A stretch of 33,101 bases of DNA from positions 1 to 33,101 of the forward strand of contig JAKCCY010000017.1 of the NCBI GenBank assembly GCA_021838765.1, read 5' to 3'. The notes below the pieces were generated by a model. The model was not told the origin of the DNA, searched no databases, and saw only the letters and a list, made by a program, of their open reading frames with translations. The stretch is from Nitrospirota bacterium. Its GTDB lineage: Bacteria; Nitrospirota_A; Leptospirillia; Leptospirillales; Leptospirillaceae. Position numbers and translations under genes: made by a program. Below are positions 1 through 7,421 of this stretch, in pieces; the first letter of the stretch is position 1, and every line of letters begins with the position of its first letter.

Positions 1-757
1 GACTTCCACCGGCTACAGCATTTCCAACTTGGCTTAATGCACCGCCAGTGTTGCTCAAATAGGCCATCCGGATGTTGGCAAAGATATCGATTCCGGCCAG
101 GGTATCCGAGATCTTGGCAAGGGGAGTAACCACGCCAACTCCAAGATCGGCATAAAGCGGCATGGACTGTCCGTAGAGGCTGACGGCAGGACCGGCATCT
201 CCAAAAATCTGGGGGTTGGCCCAACACTTTCCGCCGGTGAAGTCGTAGACACCGCCCAATGTGATCGGAATGATCGGAGTTCCTGCCTGAAGACCACTAA
301 ATCTGGAGGTAACTCCACCACGAAGGGCTTGACTTACTGTAGTTCCTCCTCCAAATCCAAAGGACTCAATTTCAATCGAAGCGGTGAGACCAAAATGCGG
401 TGTGATCCAGTGGGTTGCGGTGACACCGCCGCCGTAGCCGCCGTTCAGGAAGCTGTTGTCAAAAGTATCCATCCATCCGAAGTTTGCCGACAGGCTTGTG
501 GATTTGGGAACGTTTCCGTCAAAGGAAGAGTCCACAGGCGTGTTCTGGGCGGCATTCTGCATGGCGGCCATCTGCATGTTCATCATCTGGCCCTGGGCGG
601 TGGCATTGATCGGTGTCGGGTTCGAAGCCGGGGCAGAAGGGGCAGTCGATGGATCAACAGCCCAGGCGGAGGCCACCGGGGAAAGCGCGGCAGCGGACAA
701 AAGGGCAAGAGAAAGAACGGCAAGCTTGGCCTTGGACTGTTTTTTTACTGAGAACAT
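1..757 (-). CDS. Outer-membrane beta-barrel-like protein, 3' end cut by window edge
   Basis: Reading the minus strand from an ATG at 757 gives an open frame that runs off the left edge, at least 252 codons. An AGGAGG ribosome site lies 5 nt upstream. The N-terminus is a classical Sec signal peptide: KK-rich start, a hydrophobic stretch of about 20 residues (LAVLSLALLSAAAL), and a signal peptidase I-type site near residue 33 (ASAWA/VD). A low-complexity Ala/Gln/Met segment follows. The rest is rich in Gly and aromatics with alternating hydrophobic residues (for example NFGWMDTFDNSFLNGGYGGG and PLYADLGVGVVTPLAKI), typical of outer-membrane barrel strands. I infer a porin-like or OmpW/OmpA-barrel-like protein and cannot name a family. 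It lies downstream of the desaturase gene on the same strand, separated by about 400 bp with its own palindromic box. Confidence 0.75.
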   Translation of the reverse strand, partial: MFSVKKQSKAKLAVLSLALLSAAALSPVASAWAVDPSTAPSAPASNPTPINATAQGQMMNMQMAAMQNAAQNTPVDSSFDGNVPKSTSLSANFGWMDTFDNSFLNGGYGGGVTATHWITPHFGLTASIEIESFGFGGGTTVSQALRGGVTSRFSGLQAGTPIIPITLGGVYDFTGGKCWANPQIFGDAGPAVSLYGQSMPLYADLGVGVVTPLAKISDTLAGIDIFANIRMAYLSNTGGALSQVGNAVAGGS

Positions 758-835
758 GCGGACCTCCTCTAAAGAGTCATGACGAATGATTCTTCGCCGG
801 ATTTAAATAACACGATGTTTAATGGAGACACCCGC

Positions 836-879
836 CATTCCCCAATACCCCCCACCCTCAAGAAGGAGGGACGGGAATG
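836..879 (-). promoter_or_regulatory. Hairpin in the putative 5' UTR of the outer-membrane protein gene
   Basis: Perfect 7-bp outer arms CATTCCC/GGGAATG enclose a second CCTC/GAGG pairing. A run of Cs (848-853) could alternatively pair with GTGGGG just downstream (882-887). It lies about 80 nt upstream of the start codon. Its role is unknown; an mRNA-stabilising leader or attenuator is possible. Confidence 0.3.
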
Positions 880-985
880 TTGTGGGGAGTGACGATGAAC
901 GCCATATGTTTAGCAAAGGGTATGCCATATTTTTAATATAGGTAAAACAATGATTTTATTTTAATGGAGGATTCCTTTTTTTCTC

Positions 986-1005
986 TTTTGAAACGCATGT
1001 TTCAT
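986..1005. promoter_or_regulatory. Palindromic operator-like box, copy 1
   Basis: TTTTGAAACGCATGTTTCAT: arms TGAAAC/GTTTCA with a 4-bp centre. It is identical at 18 of 20 positions to the box at 2231-2250. It lies about 230 bp upstream of the outer-membrane protein start, upstream of an AT-rich tract. The format resembles operators of dimeric regulators such as TetR or LuxR types. Confidence 0.55.
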
Positions 1006-1104
1006 TGATGTATTTTAAATATTTATATAAGAAGATCTGCAGGATCATGAAACTCGGGACTGGTCGCATCCGGGAGCAAACAAACAAAGTGAGGAACAAG
1101 GACA

Positions 1105-1124
1105 GGGGCCGATGCGCTGGCCCC
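1105..1124 (-). terminator. Hairpin downstream of the desaturase gene, possible terminator
   Basis: GGGGCC and GGCCCC arms with an 8-nt loop, 30 nt past the desaturase stop. On the minus strand it is followed by TGTCCTTGTTCCTC, pyrimidine-rich but without a real T run, so termination may be weak or Rho-assisted. Confidence 0.4.
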
Positions 1125-1154
1125 CGAAGGATGGGATATGTGGGCGGGAAAGGG

Positions 1155-2024
1155 TCAGTTCAGGGAAGAGGCAGTATGGGAGGGGCTCTCCATCCCGGCA
1201 CGCATCCGGGCGGAGGCTCGATGGAGGGGCACGGACAGTTCAGGGTGACGTTCCGCTGCGTGTTCGAGGTGCTCGGCTAAAACGCCCACCGGGAACTTCC
1301 GGTGGTATCCGGGGGCTTCCCTGGACATCAGAATCGCCCGTCTCCTGTAGTCTTTCAGCGTGTTGTGAAGAGGCATCCGGTAAGAGAGGGAAACTTCGAG
1401 AATCAGATCGATCGCCCGTTCCCCGTGGGTATCAAGATAGGCATCGAGAATTCTTGAGAAAAAGGCGAAGTGGCGGGATTCATCCTTTGCCAGCTGGCGA
1501 AGGAGGTGAGCGAGAACCGGCTCGGAGACCGCCTTTGAAAGACACTGGTAATAAAGCTGTGTCGCTTTTTCCTGGAGAAATGTATAGGTAAAGACCTGTA
1601 CGGGTTCGGAAAATCCAATCGTGAAAGGTTTGATCGATTCCTCGATCATGTCGTTCAAAAGCTTGTCGGTCGTCGGGGCAATACCCGCGGCCAACTGATA
1701 AAGAGCCAGGGATTCTGCATGGCGGTCTTCTTCAAGACCCCAGCGGATAATAAAATGAAAGAGCTCACGGTTGTGGATCGAATGGCGCAGTTCCCGCCCA
1801 CCGTCGATGGGGAACCTCGACAGGTAGTCGGAGATATAGGTCGGTGTGTGGTTTTCGATATGAGTAACGAAGATAACCGCCTCTTTCTGCCCCTGGGTCA
1901 GAAGAGAAGAGTCGATCTCCTGTTTGTCCAGAAGGCCGAAACGGTTCCAGTCGGAATCGTCCGCCAGACGGTTATAGTCGCTGATCAGGGGGCGCAGTGT
2001 ATGGACATCAAGGGTCAGATTCAT
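1155..2024 (-). CDS. Acyl-ACP desaturase (ferritin-like di-iron, soluble)
   Basis: Introduces a double bond into acyl chains carried on ACP, using O2 and reduced ferredoxin, to set membrane fluidity. The four-helix di-iron ligand set of the plant stearoyl-ACP desaturase family is complete: E57 (HIENHTPTY), E99xxH102 (EEDRH), E152 (QEKATQLYY) and E182xxH185 (DESRH). The length of 289 residues fits the bacterial family. The open frame extends to a TTG at 2036. The ATG at 2024 is preferred because GGAG sits 6 nt upstream of it, between the TTG and the ATG. The gene is divergent from the HTH protein at 2471, and the shared region carries palindromic box copy 2. An O2-requiring enzyme implies an aerobic or microaerobic organism. 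Confidence 0.88.
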   Translation of the reverse strand: MNLTLDVHTLRPLISDYNRLADDSDWNRFGLLDKQEIDSSLLTQGQKEAVIFVTHIENHTPTYISDYLSRFPIDGGRELRHSIHNRELFHFIIRWGLEEDRHAESLALYQLAAGIAPTTDKLLNDMIEESIKPFTIGFSEPVQVFTYTFLQEKATQLYYQCLSKAVSEPVLAHLLRQLAKDESRHFAFFSRILDAYLDTHGERAIDLILEVSLSYRMPLHNTLKDYRRRAILMSREAPGYHRKFPVGVLAEHLEHAAERHPELSVPLHRASARMRAGMESPSHTASSLN

Positions 2025-2030
2025 GGGTTG

Positions 2031-2034
2031 CTCC
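2031..2034 (-). promoter_or_regulatory. Ribosome binding site deciding the desaturase start
   Basis: GGAG on the minus strand, 6 nt before the ATG at 2024. It overlaps the upstream in-frame TTG (2034-2036), which therefore cannot use it. Confidence 0.6.
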
Positions 2035-2174
2035 AATGGAAGAAGGTTTCGGGGCCGGCATGGTCAAACTGGCTGCCAAAAGTCGGACAACCGTCCATGG
2101 GACTCCCTTTTGTAAAAGCGCGCGAAAATCGCCACGAAATATCTAGCAATTTTCATGCTATTTAAAAATATTTT

Positions 2175-2202
2175 ATTTTAAAAATAGTTGTGTTTTTTGA
2201 AA
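2175..2202 (-). promoter_or_regulatory. Candidate promoter of the desaturase gene
   Basis: On the minus strand TAAAAT (2175-2180, 5/6 to the -10 consensus) lies 16 bp from a poor -35 TTTCAA (2197-2202). The palindromic box sits about 30 bp upstream of the -35, which would suit an activator or a looping repressor. Confidence 0.3.
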
Positions 2203-2230
2203 AGAGTATTCTGTGAAACATTCTCCGGAT

Positions 2231-2250
2231 TTTCGAAACGGATGTTTCAT
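2231..2250. promoter_or_regulatory. Palindromic operator-like box, copy 2
   Basis: TTTCGAAACGGATGTTTCAT: arms GAAAC/GTTTC with a 4-bp centre, 18/20 identical to copy 1. A further TGAAACA at 2214-2220 could pair with TGTTTCA of this box. It lies 207 bp upstream of the desaturase start and about 220 bp upstream of the divergent HTH gene. Confidence 0.55.
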
Positions 2251-2336
2251 GTGACGGTGGATCATTTTTTCTGATAAGTGTTGTGTGGAAGCATTGCTTT
2301 TGGGGGTTTCCCCATGGTGTGAGAGTGTTTATTAAA

Positions 2337-2364
2337 TTAACTCACTGTCGATTTAGCATAAAAC
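2337..2364 (+). promoter_or_regulatory. Weak candidate promoter of the HTH gene
   Basis: TTAACT, 16-bp spacer, TAAAAC; each hexamer matches the sigma70 consensus at 4 of 6 positions. It lies about 100 nt before the start at 2471. Confidence 0.2.
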
Positions 2365-2470
2365 TAAATTATTCTTGCAAAATGAATCAAAAAAGTGTAT
2401 TTTCCCCGGGCTCTTCTTGATGGGGAGTTGGTCGGACAGAAACAGTATTTTCAACAGAAAATAGAAACGG

Positions 2471-3172
2471 ATGGCTCTCTTGGCTAATGTAACGTTGATT
2501 TTTGATCTCTCTCTCGAGCAATTTCTTCCTTCCAAGCGCCCTTTTTGGGAAACGTGGGTGTTTGTCAAAAACTGGGATGAAATCATGCCATATCTGGAAG
2601 TTCTGAAACCGGTCAGGATGATTCTGAATGCCAGATTCCCCGATCCTCCCGCCGTGGCATGGCGGGATCTTGTGATCCCGCCGGTTATCCTGGTCGGAGA
2701 GGGGAGCCCACAGATTTCGATCGAGAAGTGGCTTGCGTTCCTTCCCGTTATCGATCAGGTGATATCGATGGAGGATTTTGTTTCCAGATACGAACTGATC
2801 CTGGACGCACCTCCCTTTACCGGGGGATTCACGCCGGAAGAGGGGCTTCCCCTTCCCGAAGGATTTCGGCATTTCCTGGCCTATTATCAGCATTTCAAGC
2901 GTGCGCGCTATATGCTTACGGACCACCAGTGGAAGATACTCCAGTGGATCGGACGGCTGGGCGATGTCGGTGCCGTGGCAAAGGAGCTCGATCGCCATCC
3001 CAGAACTATTCGGGACCAGATTGAAAAGATCGGGAAGAAAATGGAGCCGCTCAATGTGGAAAGTTTCTTCAGAGAGCCTGTGGCAGCAATGATCGACCAG
3101 GTTCCGGGATGGTCGGTGAAGTCGTCGGCAAAGAGAGTTCCCCGGCGGAAAGCTTCCGCGAAGAGATCCTGA
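2471..3172 (+). CDS. Putative DNA-binding protein with C-terminal HTH, atypical receiver-like N-terminus
   Basis: 233 residues. The C-terminal part (about 147-190, from LTDHQWKILQWI through AVAKELDRHPRTIRDQIEKI) has the pattern of a LuxR/sigma-region-4-type helix-turn-helix, followed by a very basic tail (KSSAKRVPRRKASAKRS). The first 115 residues alternate predicted strands and helices like a receiver domain, but I see no conserved phospho-acceptor Asp pocket, so it would be a pseudo-receiver or unrelated domain. There is no strong ribosome site before the ATG. The gene is divergent from the desaturase across a region with a palindromic box, so a local regulator is a reasonable but unproven guess. 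A strong terminator follows. Confidence 0.6.
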   Translation: MALLANVTLIFDLSLEQFLPSKRPFWETWVFVKNWDEIMPYLEVLKPVRMILNARFPDPPAVAWRDLVIPPVILVGEGSPQISIEKWLAFLPVIDQVISMEDFVSRYELILDAPPFTGGFTPEEGLPLPEGFRHFLAYYQHFKRARYMLTDHQWKILQWIGRLGDVGAVAKELDRHPRTIRDQIEKIGKKMEPLNVESFFREPVAAMIDQVPGWSVKSSAKRVPRRKASAKRS

Positions 3173-3204
3173 TCCATTTTCCGTTTCCCGTTTTCATCGA
3201 TTTG

Positions 3205-3238
3205 AAGCCTTCCTCCTGATCAGGCGGAAGGCTTTTTT
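3205..3238 (+). terminator. Rho-independent terminator after the HTH gene
   Basis: Long stem AAGCCTTCC / GGAAGGCTT (3205-3213/3226-3234), extended inward by the CCTGATCAGG palindrome, then TTTTTT. The stop codon of the convergent mutM lies within its loop. Confidence 0.85.
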
Positions 3239-4062
3239 CTTTTGGACTGGCACAGAGGGCAAAAATAACTGGAGCGCCCCCCCGATTCTTTTTTGAGGAT
3301 GGGCTTTTTGCAGATCTGGCAGGGTAGGCCATCAAGACCATAGACTTTCAGGTGAATCTGGTTTTCTCCCGCTTCACCATGAGCGTCTTTAAAGCTGTGG
3401 ATGGAACTCCCCCCCCGCTCAACGGCTCGTGTGAGGACTGTCCGGGAGGACTCGAGAATCCGGAGGGCTTCGGCTTTTGTGATCCGGGATCCTTTTTTGT
3501 CCGGATGAATTCCGGCTTCAAAAAGGATCTCGGAAACATAGATGTTCCCGATTCCGCTGACGATCTTCTGGTCGAGGAGGATTGTCCGGATCGAGCGTTG
3601 GGAGGCGTGCACGCTTTCTTCAAAATATCTGGCCTGCACCTCGAGAATATCCGGTCCGGTCGTTTGAAGAATTCCGGAGAGGCTTTTGTCGGCCTGCCAC
3701 TCGAGCCGTCCAAATCGTCTCGGGTCCCTGTAAGACAGGAGGATCTCCCGATCCCGAGTCTTAAGGAGAAACGTCAGATGGGTATGGCTGTTTAAAGGGT
3801 TCTGCGGGTCGGAAACGGTCCATTGTCCCGACATGCCAAGTCTGGTCAGAAGGACTCCGGGTTCACCTCCGGGAGAGGCCATGGAAAAAATCAGGACTTT
3901 TCCTGTGCGTCCGGGATCAGAAAATTTCCATCCTGCAAGATCGGGGATTCCCGACAGAAAGATCTTCGGATAAGGCCCGGTCCGCTGAGAGACCACGCAG
4001 GCTCCAGAAAGGAAGGGGACAAGCTGTTTTCGGATGGTTTCGGCTTCAGGAAGCTCCGGCAT
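3220..4062 (-). CDS. mutM: Formamidopyrimidine-DNA glycosylase
   Basis: Bifunctional DNA glycosylase/AP lyase that removes 8-oxoguanine and formamidopyrimidines in base excision repair. The start MPELPE supplies the catalytic N-terminal proline and the conserved Glu. The catalytic-domain Lys lies in GRTGKVLIF. The helix-two-turn-helix is seen in DQKIVSGIGNIYVSEILF. The C-terminal zinc finger is C248xxC251...C268xxC271 with the conserved GGR loop. The length of 280 is normal. No ribosome site precedes the ATG. A TAGAAT -10-like hexamer (4069-4074) sits only 6 nt upstream, so the mRNA may be leaderless; this is inference. The gene is convergent with the HTH gene. Confidence 0.95.
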   Translation of the reverse strand: MPELPEAETIRKQLVPFLSGACVVSQRTGPYPKIFLSGIPDLAGWKFSDPGRTGKVLIFSMASPGGEPGVLLTRLGMSGQWTVSDPQNPLNSHTHLTFLLKTRDREILLSYRDPRRFGRLEWQADKSLSGILQTTGPDILEVQARYFEESVHASQRSIRTILLDQKIVSGIGNIYVSEILFEAGIHPDKKGSRITKAEALRILESSRTVLTRAVERGGSSIHSFKDAHGEAGENQIHLKVYGLDGLPCQICKKPILKKESGGRSSYFCPLCQSKRKKPSA

Positions 4063-4409
4063 ATCCGGATTCTACCACTATTTCACTGATGGATCTTCTC
4101 CCGCCAGACCCAGGAAATCGCCACCAACCCGAAAGATCTTGGCAGAGGCGACATGCGGTCAGTCAGACAATGTTCATTCGAGGACTTTTCTCCGGTATTT
4201 CATGAGGAAAACCGATTGCAAACAAAGGGAAAAGGAGCATGGGAACTTGATCTGTTTTCTTGATTTTCCCTGTGTCCGGAGGTAGCATTCTCCAATACGG
4301 TTGTCGGGGCAGATTGGCATTTTCGGAACTTTCATCAAAGTTGTCGATCATGCTTTCGGATGGTCGCCAATTTGCGAGACAAGATGCCGGATGGCTGGAA
4401 GGAATTTAA
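4063..4409. other. Divergent intergenic region mutM / amgK-like
   Basis: About 350 bp. Apart from the TAGAAT hexamer close to mutM and the AAGGAA ribosome site 5 nt before the kinase start, I see no convincing promoter, repeat, RNA gene or small ORF. Confidence 0.5.
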
Positions 4410-5495
4410 ATGATAACGATGAAATCTTCCCTCTCCCGGGATATACAGGAATGGCTCCATTCCCGGATACAGGAGCTGTATCCGGCCGTTGCCGGGGTGG
4501 GGGCGGAACATATTGAAGTGATTCCCCTGACGGGCGATGCCTCAAACAGGAAGTATTTCAGGGTGATCTCGAAAGAGTCCCCCCTGTCGGCGATCCTGAT
4601 GGTCAAGGGGGTTCCCGAAGGATTTAAGGCCTCCGAGGAAAAAACGGGTCGGGGAGAAAACGAGCCTCCGGGGGATCCCTTTCTCCTGATCGCGAGAATG
4701 CTTTCCCGAGCATCTCTTCCTGTGCCGGAAATTCTGGGGGAGAACGGTGATGCTTCGCTTCTTCTTCAGGAAGATCTGGGAGATGCGAGTCTGTATTCTT
4801 ACCTGAAGGAGCATCCGGAAGAAGAAAGGAGCCTGTCTTTTCGTATCCTGGATCTTCTGCTGGCGTTCGGTGGACAGGCCATTCCGCAAGACTCCGCATG
4901 GCTGAGATCCCGGATCTATTCGGAGGAACTCCTGTTTTGGGAGTTCGAGCATTTTCTCGAGTATGGAGTCTCGATCACCGATCAGGCCATCCTTTCCAGG
5001 ATGCGAGAGCTCTTTCGGGAAGAGTCCATGGTGCTTTCGGGGCGCTTGCCCCGTGTTCCGGTCCACCGGGATTTTCACTCCAGGAACATCATGATCTCTG
5101 GCCGCGGTCCTGTCCTCATCGATTTTCAGGACATGCTGATGGGTTCTCCCCTGTATGATCTGGCTTCCTGGGTTTTTGACGCCTACAGATCTCTCCCGGA
5201 AGATTTGCTTGATGAACTGGTTGTGGCCCATTTTCATCGTGGAAAGACGCTGGGACTTCTTCCCGGGGATCTTGAGGAAGGGGAGCACAGGAACCTTCTC
5301 GCGCGCATGGCGCTTCAGCGCAACATGAAGGCTTGTGGCCGGTTTTTCTATATTCGGGACGTCAAGGGCAATCCCGGATATATGGGGTCGGTCTCCGGAA
5401 CCCATGAGAACATGAAGAGACTGGCCCGATGGGAGCCTTCGGTTGCTCCCCTGGTGGAGTCCTTCCTTCCGTTTCTCAGGAAGACGGGGCTTTAG
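4410..5495 (+). CDS. amgK: Anomeric MurNAc/GlcNAc kinase, AmgK-like (aminoglycoside phosphotransferase fold)
   Basis: Probably phosphorylates C1 of N-acetylmuramate and N-acetylglucosamine so that cell-wall sugars return to UDP-MurNAc without de novo synthesis. The 361 residues show the APH-type kinase fold. The N-lobe has GDASNRKYFR at 42-51, the GDAS-RRYFR signature of AmgK proteins. The catalytic loop is H219RDFHSRN226, and the metal-binding motif is IDFQD (D238). The ATG has AAGGAA 5 nt upstream; a second ATG three codons later is possible. The stop is 20 bp before the murU-like start, and together they form the AmgK-MurU pair known from Pseudomonas. Substrate is inferred from family and partner. 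Confidence 0.82.
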   Translation: MITMKSSLSRDIQEWLHSRIQELYPAVAGVGAEHIEVIPLTGDASNRKYFRVISKESPLSAILMVKGVPEGFKASEEKTGRGENEPPGDPFLLIARMLSRASLPVPEILGENGDASLLLQEDLGDASLYSYLKEHPEEERSLSFRILDLLLAFGGQAIPQDSAWLRSRIYSEELLFWEFEHFLEYGVSITDQAILSRMRELFREESMVLSGRLPRVPVHRDFHSRNIMISGRGPVLIDFQDMLMGSPLYDLASWVFDAYRSLPEDLLDELVVAHFHRGKTLGLLPGDLEEGEHRNLLARMALQRNMKACGRFFYIRDVKGNPGYMGSVSGTHENMKRLARWEPSVAPLVESFLPFLRKTGL

Positions 5496-5515
5496 GGTTG
5501 GTCAGGCCTCCGGGA

Positions 5516-6259
5516 GTGACAGGGTTTGTCCTGATGGCGGGTGCGGGATCGCGCCTCAGGGGGATTTTCCCGAACACTCCGAAGCCCCTTGTTCCGGTGG
5601 GAGGTGTCCCCCTGGGCATCAGGGTTATCCGGCAAATGGCGAGTGCGGGGATATCCCGGATTATTGTCAACCTTCATCATGATGCGCAGACAATCCGGGA
5701 AGGGATCAGTCGATGGCTTCCTTCCGGAGTTGATATCCTCTGGTCCTTCGAAAGTTCTGTGATGGGGACAGGAGGGGGGATCATTCATGCGAAGCCGTAT
5801 TTCCAGAACGAGGATCTCCTTGTCATTGCCACATGCGATATCCTTTCCGGGTACGATCTTGAAGAGGGAATCTCGCTGCACAGAAAATCCGGTGCAAGGG
5901 CCTCCCTTGTTCTTTCTCCATTCGGCCCGAAGTCCGAATCCGGAAGGATTGCGCTCACCCAAAGCGGCGGGATTGCCTTTCCTCCTTTCGAGAGGGGAGA
6001 GGATCAGGTTTTCCCCGTTCCGCATTTTTTTACCGGGATCCATCTGATCAGCCCCGATGTGCTTCGCGGGCTTGGCGATGGCCTTTCCCTGCCTTATTCG
6101 ATCGTGGACCTTTATCGGGAGTATCTCGGAAAGGGCGGTTTTATCAGGGGGCAGGTGACCTATGAGCCCTGGCTCGATCTGGGAACGGAAGATGGATATC
6201 TCCAGCGCGAATCATTCCTGAAAGGATTGAGGCAAGGGGGTACGACGACGGAAATGTAA
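5516..6259 (+). CDS. murU: MurNAc-1-phosphate uridylyltransferase, MurU-like nucleotidyltransferase
   Basis: Would convert MurNAc-1-phosphate made by the upstream kinase to UDP-MurNAc. N-terminal nucleotidyltransferase signature LMAGAGSRLR then PKPLVPVGG; a metal-binding Asp occurs in ATCDIL, where the family usually has NGD; the C-terminal motif is EPWLDLGTEDGYL. The open frame reaches back to 5429 inside the kinase gene. The GTG at 5516 is chosen because it puts the nucleotide-binding motif at the very N-terminus, as in the family; a TTG at 5498 is the alternative. The last 116 bp overlap the 3' end of anmK on the other strand. Confidence 0.8.
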   Translation: MTGFVLMAGAGSRLRGIFPNTPKPLVPVGGVPLGIRVIRQMASAGISRIIVNLHHDAQTIREGISRWLPSGVDILWSFESSVMGTGGGIIHAKPYFQNEDLLVIATCDILSGYDLEEGISLHRKSGARASLVLSPFGPKSESGRIALTQSGGIAFPPFERGEDQVFPVPHFFTGIHLISPDVLRGLGDGLSLPYSIVDLYREYLGKGGFIRGQVTYEPWLDLGTEDGYLQRESFLKGLRQGGTTTEM

Positions 6260-7421
6260 CGGTTCCCAGAACCCTCCCTGATTTTCCCCCCGTCAGCTCG
6301 GGCAGGGTTCCGGGCCTTTGAGTCATGCTCAAAAGGGCCAGATAGGCAAAGGCCATTGATTCAACAGCCTGGGCGGAAATACCGAATGTCTCGGACGGCT
6401 GTACCTCTCTTTTTAAATGGATCCTGAGCCGGTCAAGGAGTGTCCGGTTTCTTGCCCCCCCTCCTCCAACGATGATCTCCCCGGGAGCAGGGGTGATCCA
6501 GTCCATGGATCTTGCCACCGACAAGGCGGTAATTTCGGTAAGTGTGGCCATCAGGTCTTCCGGAGTGGCTTCCCGGGGCATCTGCCCTTGAATTTCCCGG
6601 AAGCGCTCTTCACCCCAGGCCTCCCTTCCTGTAGACTTTGGCGGGGTCCGGTTCATCCATGGATCCTGACAGACTTTTTGAACAAGGGATTCGGCCACCC
6701 GTCCTTTTCCAGCCATTTCGCCGTTTCTGTCGCAGTCCTTTTCACCGTTCGAGACCCACCGTGCTCCCGCATCGATCAGCATGTTCCCGGGGCCGGTGTC
6801 GAAGGCAATGACAGGGGCTTTGTTCCGGGAGGGCAGGCTGGTGATGTTGGCGATCCCCCCAAGGTTCAGAAAGGCCCTGTCGATCTTTTTGTGGGTGAAG
6901 ACCGCCCGATGGAAGATCGGGGCCAGTGGAGCGCCCTGTCCTCCTGCCGCGACATCGGTCCGGCGAAAGTCGGAGACGACCGGGATGCCGAATGCTTCCG
7001 TCAATAAATGAGGGTTGGTCAGCTGGCTGGTGTGGCCTGGAACGGGGATCCCTGCAAGGGAAAGACCGGCCGACGGGTGGTGTGAGGAGGTGATCCCATG
7101 GCTCCCGATCAGGTCGACATCTTTGGCGGACATGGATGCCGATTCCAATAGCTTCCCGAAGAGCTCCATCTCCACTAGGGAGACGATGTTTTCAGCGATG
7201 CCACAAAAGCCTGGAACGGTCCCTCCGGGAGTGTTTCCCGACAGGCCGTTCCGGATTGCGGACGAAAGCCCGGAGTCAAAAGGATGGTGGGCAAATGCCA
7301 GGAGGGAAATGGATCTTTCCTGGACCCGGATCAGCGCTCCATCCAAACCATCGAGAGAGGATCCACACATGAACCCTGCACACACAAAGCCATCTGCAAA
7401 ATACCGGGATTTTCCAGCCAT
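6144..7421 (-). CDS. anmK: Anhydro-N-acetylmuramic acid kinase
   Basis: Hydrolyses the 1,6-anhydro ring and phosphorylates anhydro-MurNAc to MurNAc-6-phosphate during peptidoglycan recycling. Sugar-kinase (ASKHA) motifs: GFMCGSSLDGLDGAL near the start, IGSHGITSSHHP, FLNLGGIANIT, AFDTGPGNMLIDA, and IIVGGGGARNRTL near the C-terminus. The ATG at 7421 is preferred over upstream in-frame starts because AGGAG lies 4 nt before it. The protein runs about 30 residues past the usual family end (LGTVTF) into a tail overlapping the murU-like gene by 116 bp antisense. Its 5' end overlaps engB head-to-head by 53 bp. Neither murQ nor a MurNAc-6-P phosphatase is in the window. Confidence 0.92.
   Translation of the reverse strand: MAGKSRYFADGFVCAGFMCGSSLDGLDGALIRVQERSISLLAFAHHPFDSGLSSAIRNGLSGNTPGGTVPGFCGIAENIVSLVEMELFGKLLESASMSAKDVDLIGSHGITSSHHPSAGLSLAGIPVPGHTSQLTNPHLLTEAFGIPVVSDFRRTDVAAGGQGAPLAPIFHRAVFTHKKIDRAFLNLGGIANITSLPSRNKAPVIAFDTGPGNMLIDAGARWVSNGEKDCDRNGEMAGKGRVAESLVQKVCQDPWMNRTPPKSTGREAWGEERFREIQGQMPREATPEDLMATLTEITALSVARSMDWITPAPGEIIVGGGGARNRTLLDRLRIHLKREVQPSETFGISAQAVESMAFAYLALLSMTQRPGTLPELTGGKSGRVLGTVTFPSSYPLASILSGMIRAGDIHLPFPDRARAHRSPAP

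Larger units (their letters stand above)
758..1154. other. Intergenic region upstream of the outer-membrane protein gene
   Basis: No credible gene. It holds a hairpin next to the desaturase stop (1105-1124), a 20-bp palindromic box (986-1005), an AT-rich tract (about 920-990) suited to a promoter, and a G/C-rich inverted repeat. In that repeat CATTCCC at 836-842 pairs with GGGAATG at 873-879, with CCCTC/GAGGG inside. It would fall in the 5' untranslated region of the outer-membrane protein mRNA if transcription starts in the AT-rich tract. Confidence 0.6.
2025..2470. other. Divergent intergenic region between desaturase and HTH gene
   Basis: AT-rich, about 450 bp, no credible ORF. It contains palindromic box copy 2 (2231-2250), an additional TGAAACA half-site at 2214-2220, and weak promoter candidates for both directions. 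A GGGG/CCCC mini-hairpin lies near 2300-2314. Confidence 0.6.

Noticed and set aside
4542..5405. Minus-strand 287-codon ORF
   Set aside because: Antisense shadow of the AmgK-like kinase gene, whose motifs are clear. The ORF has no protein-like hydrophobic pattern.
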